Assembly (NCBI RefSeq): GCF_004402405.1
Contig: NZ_SOFE01000025.1
Location: forward strand, 1-52,664
Direction: 5' to 3'
Source: Cryobacterium levicorallinum
Lineage (GTDB): Bacteria > Actinomycetota > Actinomycetes > Actinomycetales > Microbacteriaceae
Length of the DNA stretch: 52,664 nt
The notes under the pieces are model-generated. The model was not told where the DNA came from. It searched no databases and saw only the letters and a list, made by a program, of their open reading frames with translations. The position numbers and the translations under genes were made by a program. Each line of letters starts with the position of its first letter. The stretch's first letter is position 1. This document shows positions 49,947 to 52,664 of this stretch, in pieces.

Positions 49947-50534
49947 TCAGGGCCGGCGATAGGCCTGGTACACAAGGACCACGGGTTCGGCGCCATCGGC
50001 GGTAGCCGTGTCGTGGGCGGCACTCGTGTCGAGCCACCGGTCAACGAGGATTTCCAGCTCGGCTCGCATAGCGGTGAGTTCATCGACGGTGAGGCGCAGG
50101 CTGCGGTCGCTACTGGCGCCGGCGGCGACCCATTCACGTGGCAGGGTGGGCGCCGCGTCGATGTAGTCGGTGAAACGAGTGGCGTACGCCTGAGCGATCG
50201 ACTTTTGCAGGGTGGAAGATGCAGCGAGCTTGTCGGGATCCTCCAGCAAGTCGGCGGGCTCCCAACTCGTGAGCAAGGTAGTGGCCTTCCACCAGCGTTC
50301 ACGCTGGTCGGCGCTCTGTACGGCAGCGGGCTCTATCAGAGCGAACGACGCAAGCTTGCCAAGGTGATAACTAATGGTGCCAGGGGCTTCGTCTACGACG
50401 TCACCAAGTTGGGTGGCAGTTTGCGGCCCGCGCTCGCGCAACAGACCGAGAAGACGCAGACGCGTTGGATGAGCGAGTACGCGCATCGACGCAGCCGAAG
50501 TGAGCGTGGTACGCAAGGTATCGCGAGGTGTCAT
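49947..50534 (-). CDS. ArsR-like winged-helix transcriptional regulator (pair 2)
   Basis: A 195-residue regulator starting at 50534 (TPRDTLRTTLTSAASMRVLAHPTRLRLLGLLRERGPQTATQLGDVV), with DEAPGTISYHLGKLASFALIEPA as recognition helix and wing. It shares its layout with the regulator of pair 1, including RERWWKA after the wing, so the two pairs are probably distant relatives. No metal-binding Cys pair is seen. It precedes the MFS gene in one operon and probably represses it. An imperfect palindrome lies just upstream. Confidence 0.82.
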   Translation of the reverse strand: MTPRDTLRTTLTSAASMRVLAHPTRLRLLGLLRERGPQTATQLGDVVDEAPGTISYHLGKLASFALIEPAAVQSADQRERWWKATTLLTSWEPADLLEDPDKLAASSTLQKSIAQAYATRFTDYIDAAPTLPREWVAAGASSDRSLRLTVDELTAMRAELEILVDRWLDTSAAHDTATADGAEPVVLVYQAYRRP

Positions 50535-50552
50535 GAGAACGACCATATACAA

Positions 50553-50580
50553 ACAACAGTTATTGCGCAACACTTATTGT
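50553..50580. promoter_or_regulatory. Imperfect palindrome upstream of the second ArsR-like gene
   Basis: Half-sites ACAACAGTTATTG and CAACACTTATTGT are inverted repeats at 9 of 13 positions, centred on TTGCGCAA. The site lies 19 bases before the regulator start and is a likely autoregulatory operator. Confidence 0.45.
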
Positions 50581-50835
50581 CTAATGACTACTGAACTTCC
50601 CCAACACCACATAGCGATCACAAGATGCCGCCAAAGAGCGCCAAAGTCACAGTACGGGGTCGCCAAGTGAGCCGTCCCGTAGGAGGTTCGGCTACTGACC
50701 TGTCGCGACGTTTCGCTTAATAGTTCATTCGCGTGCTCGGTAAGGTCGTTGAAGATCCCGAGCTCGGATCGCCTGACGGACAGCACGTTGCAACATAACA
50801 GCCGGCCGATTGCCGTGACCCGGCATGATGGAGTC

Positions 50836-52402
50836 ATGCCGTTGACGCCGAACGACCTAGCGAACTTAGTCGCTATCCGATCACTTCGAGATCTCGCAGC
50901 CGGTCAAGCCAGAGCGCCCGGAGCGGTGCACCGTCAAGCGGCGGTGATTCTCCTTGACGCTGCCATTGAGCGCACCGTATTCACCGCGGCCGAGTACTTT
51001 CTTGGAACTTTCACCGACCGCGATCTTGTCGAGAAACCCTTGCAAGCTCTCCGCGGTCATGGCTGGATACCTGATGCCGGTGTTGAAACGTCCCGGCGGC
51101 GGCTGCACCGAGTTCGCAATGTGATCCAGCACGCCGGCACCGGTGTCGACCGCGACGAACTTCCGCAATGGGTCATCGCCACCCAGCGGGTAATCGCCAG
51201 TGTCGTGACGTTCGCCTATGGCGTTGATCTCGATGACGTGCTTTACTCGAGCGCGGTCGAAGACGAAAAGATCCGGGAGCATCTCGATGTTGCGGAGGCG
51301 CTCATGCGGAGCAGCGACTCGGCCGCTGCGATGGCCTCGGTTGTCAAGGCTTACGACGTTGTCGCTGGGATCTGGGGCAGCTTCGTGGTGTCGTCTAACT
51401 CAAAGTTGGCACCCCCGTCACGCTCGCTATGAGCCAGGGTTCGGGTCCATTGGCGGCGACGACCCCAAAGTGGTCGCGCTTCAGGAGGTCGCGCTGCTGA
51501 CTGCCATCGCCCTTGAACCGAGCGAGGCATTATGGTTCCTCGAAGCAAAACAGCGTCCCGAGCTGCTCAATCTTGAGGAAGTGCAGCGTGCCCTCGTGTT
51601 CGTCTTCACCTTCGCCACAGCCGTTGAGGCAAGCCCAGCTGCTCGGCAGGAGGATCGGCGACGCCGCCGAAACAAGGCGCGACGGCACGAGCGGCGGTTC
51701 GACGATGCTCACGCTAAAATTCGCAGCTATCGGGCCGAGCTGACCGGCGACCGCACGACGGTTACCTTCACCCTTGAAGATGTGCCGTCGCCGTCGGAAT
51801 ACAACGAATGGGCCGGCGCGATTTCCGAGGAACTGAACGGGCCATGGCCGGGCCACCGCCGGTTCTTGATCCACGAGGATGGCGAACTCGTCATTACTGA
51901 GATCGAGGGTGACTTTGCTACTGCTATGACTCGCATCGAGGTAGCTCTTGCTGGTGCGGAATCCGCCGTCCTGGCTCGACGCGCGACGGTTGCCTCCGAA
52001 CGCGCTGAAGAACAGCAAGCGGAGGACGACTTCCGAGCTCGAGTAATCGCGGCGACTCCGCCAGTTCTACTGTCATGGTTGCGAATTGGGATGATCGGGG
52101 ACGCCCACGGTCCCAGGCAGTACGCCGTGCAGGTGCAGATCGATCGCGAGGCCGTGCGCTCGTACAGCGACGATATGCGTCAGATGTTCGAGGAAGCTGG
52201 CGCCCCGGCCTACGTAGCGAGGGGCGGCTGGGTGGTCAGCTCTATGGACCCTGAGGAGATTCCCGAATTCGTGGTCAAGTTCGTACCTGGTGTCGATGCA
52301 ATCATCGCAAAACGAAACAATGCAGAAGCCGAGCGAGAACAGCAGCTGCGCCCCGTCCTCGAAGAACTCACGCGGCGCGGCTACCCCCGCGATGTCGACT
52401 GA
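50836..52402 (+). pseudogene. Unknown gene split by a frameshift in a C5 run
   Basis: The first part (ATG 50836, MPLTPNDLANLVAIRSLRDL) reads to a stop at 51432. A second frame, one base ahead, continues from about 51417 (RHARYEPGFGSIGGDDPKVVALQE) to 52402. Removing one C from the run at 51412-51416 joins them into one protein of about 521 residues. Both parts look genuinely coding: part one is helical with ILLDAAIERTVFTAAEYFLG, and part two has a charged linker EDRRRRRNKARRHERR and later TVTFTLEDVPSPSEYNEW. I recognise no family. It may be a real mutation, a phase-variable site or a sequencing error. The left gap 50581-50835 holds nothing else. Confidence 0.65.
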
Positions 52403-52556
52403 AGGGCTCGGCGCTGCGTAGCTAACGGCCGCCGGAGGATCCCTAACCGTACGCACCGATGTCCCGCTGACGTTTCCTTTGGGACCGCCCAGGAATTCAC
52501 GCCGATTTCGTGTGAACACAGCCCGGCTCCCACCACAGGAAAGTCGCTTCGATCTC

Positions 52557-52663
52557 GGTCACGTCCCGTGCAGTGGTGTAATTCCCGGGGTTCGATCGTT
52601 GGAATAACAACGTAACGAACCACCGTGCGATGGTCAGTGAGAACCGTTCAAAGTTCCTCACAG
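52557..52663. repeat. Right copy of the 107-bp terminal inverted repeat (probable IS end)
   Basis: Exact reverse complement of 1-107. The outward strand contains an ATG at 52630 followed by an open frame to the window edge (MVSENRSKFLT), which could be the start of the transposase. The 154 bp between the frameshifted gene and this repeat show no feature. Confidence 0.8.
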
Positions 52664-52664
52664 A

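Noticed and set aside
1..52664. CRISPR array, tRNA or rRNA genes, riboswitches.
   Set aside because: Reading the intergenic regions I found no regularly spaced repeats, cloverleaf-like sequences or rRNA segments. A tRNA or Rfam scan would be needed to exclude small RNAs.

Overview
The window looks like accessory DNA from a high-GC Gram-positive bacterium, most likely an actinobacterium of the Micrococcales (Microbacteriaceae-like). The reasons are the high GC, the frequent GTG starts preceded by GGAGG-type ribosome binding sites, the many 4-base ATGA/GTGA gene overlaps, the lipoprotein signal peptides, and genes such as a MobF (TraA-type) relaxase and IclR regulators of actinobacterial style. 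The species cannot be named from the sequence alone. The window begins and ends with the same 107-base sequence in opposite orientation (1-107 and 52557-52663). On the left this sequence cuts an ABC-transporter gene, so it behaves like the inner end of an insertion sequence lying outside both edges.

Layout from left to right. (1) 108-2365: remnant of a sugar ABC transporter locus (GntR regulator, ribose-type binding lipoprotein, ATPase cut by the left terminal repeat). (2) 2716-3834: 5'-truncated copy of an Arg/Glu-rich coiled-coil gene. (3) 4300-22372: an 18-kb block of minus-strand genes for an unidentified catabolic pathway. It holds an IclR regulator, a CitE-like lyase, a class III CoA-transferase, a cyclase-family hydrolase, two MmgE/PrpD proteins, a hydantoinase-type amidohydrolase, a LIV-type ABC importer, a muconolactone-isomerase-like protein, an Asp/Glu/hydantoin-racemase-like protein, a fumarate-reductase-type flavoprotein, both ETF subunits and a membrane cytochrome b. 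(4) 22661-24174: an intact second copy of the coiled-coil gene plus a small partner gene, so the block is bracketed by direct repeats. (5) 24318-25515: a putative toxin-antitoxin pair (nucleotidyltransferase and HTH protein) with a palindromic operator. (6) 26331-37906: a second, 10.5-kb minus-strand operon divergent from its own IclR gene. It encodes a betaine/choline-type ABC importer, a formaldehyde-activating-enzyme (Fae) homologue, an enolase-superfamily enzyme, two aldehyde dehydrogenases, a 3-hydroxyisobutyrate-dehydrogenase-like protein and an iron alcohol dehydrogenase, and ends in a hairpin. (7) 38039-43122: a MobF relaxase/helicase, a candidate oriT and a RelA/SpoT-domain gene. (8) 43355-45490: an IS21-family element, next to a gene fragment. 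(9) 45797-50580: two ArsR-like regulator/MFS transporter pairs; the first is flanked by short direct repeats and hairpins. (10) 50836-52402: an unknown gene split by a frameshift in a run of five C.

The two catabolic operons are the functional core. Operon 1 has a dedicated importer, ring-opening type hydrolases, a redox branch (flavoprotein to ETF to, possibly, cytochrome b) and a CoA-activation/C-C-cleavage branch. A recurring TTCCGCTnAGCGnA element before two of its transcription units suggests one regulator. Operon 2 couples uptake of a probable quaternary-ammonium compound with Fae and several dehydrogenases. Neither substrate is identifiable here. The relaxase, the IS ends, the duplicated genes and the truncations together point to a mosaic mobile or mobilizable region.
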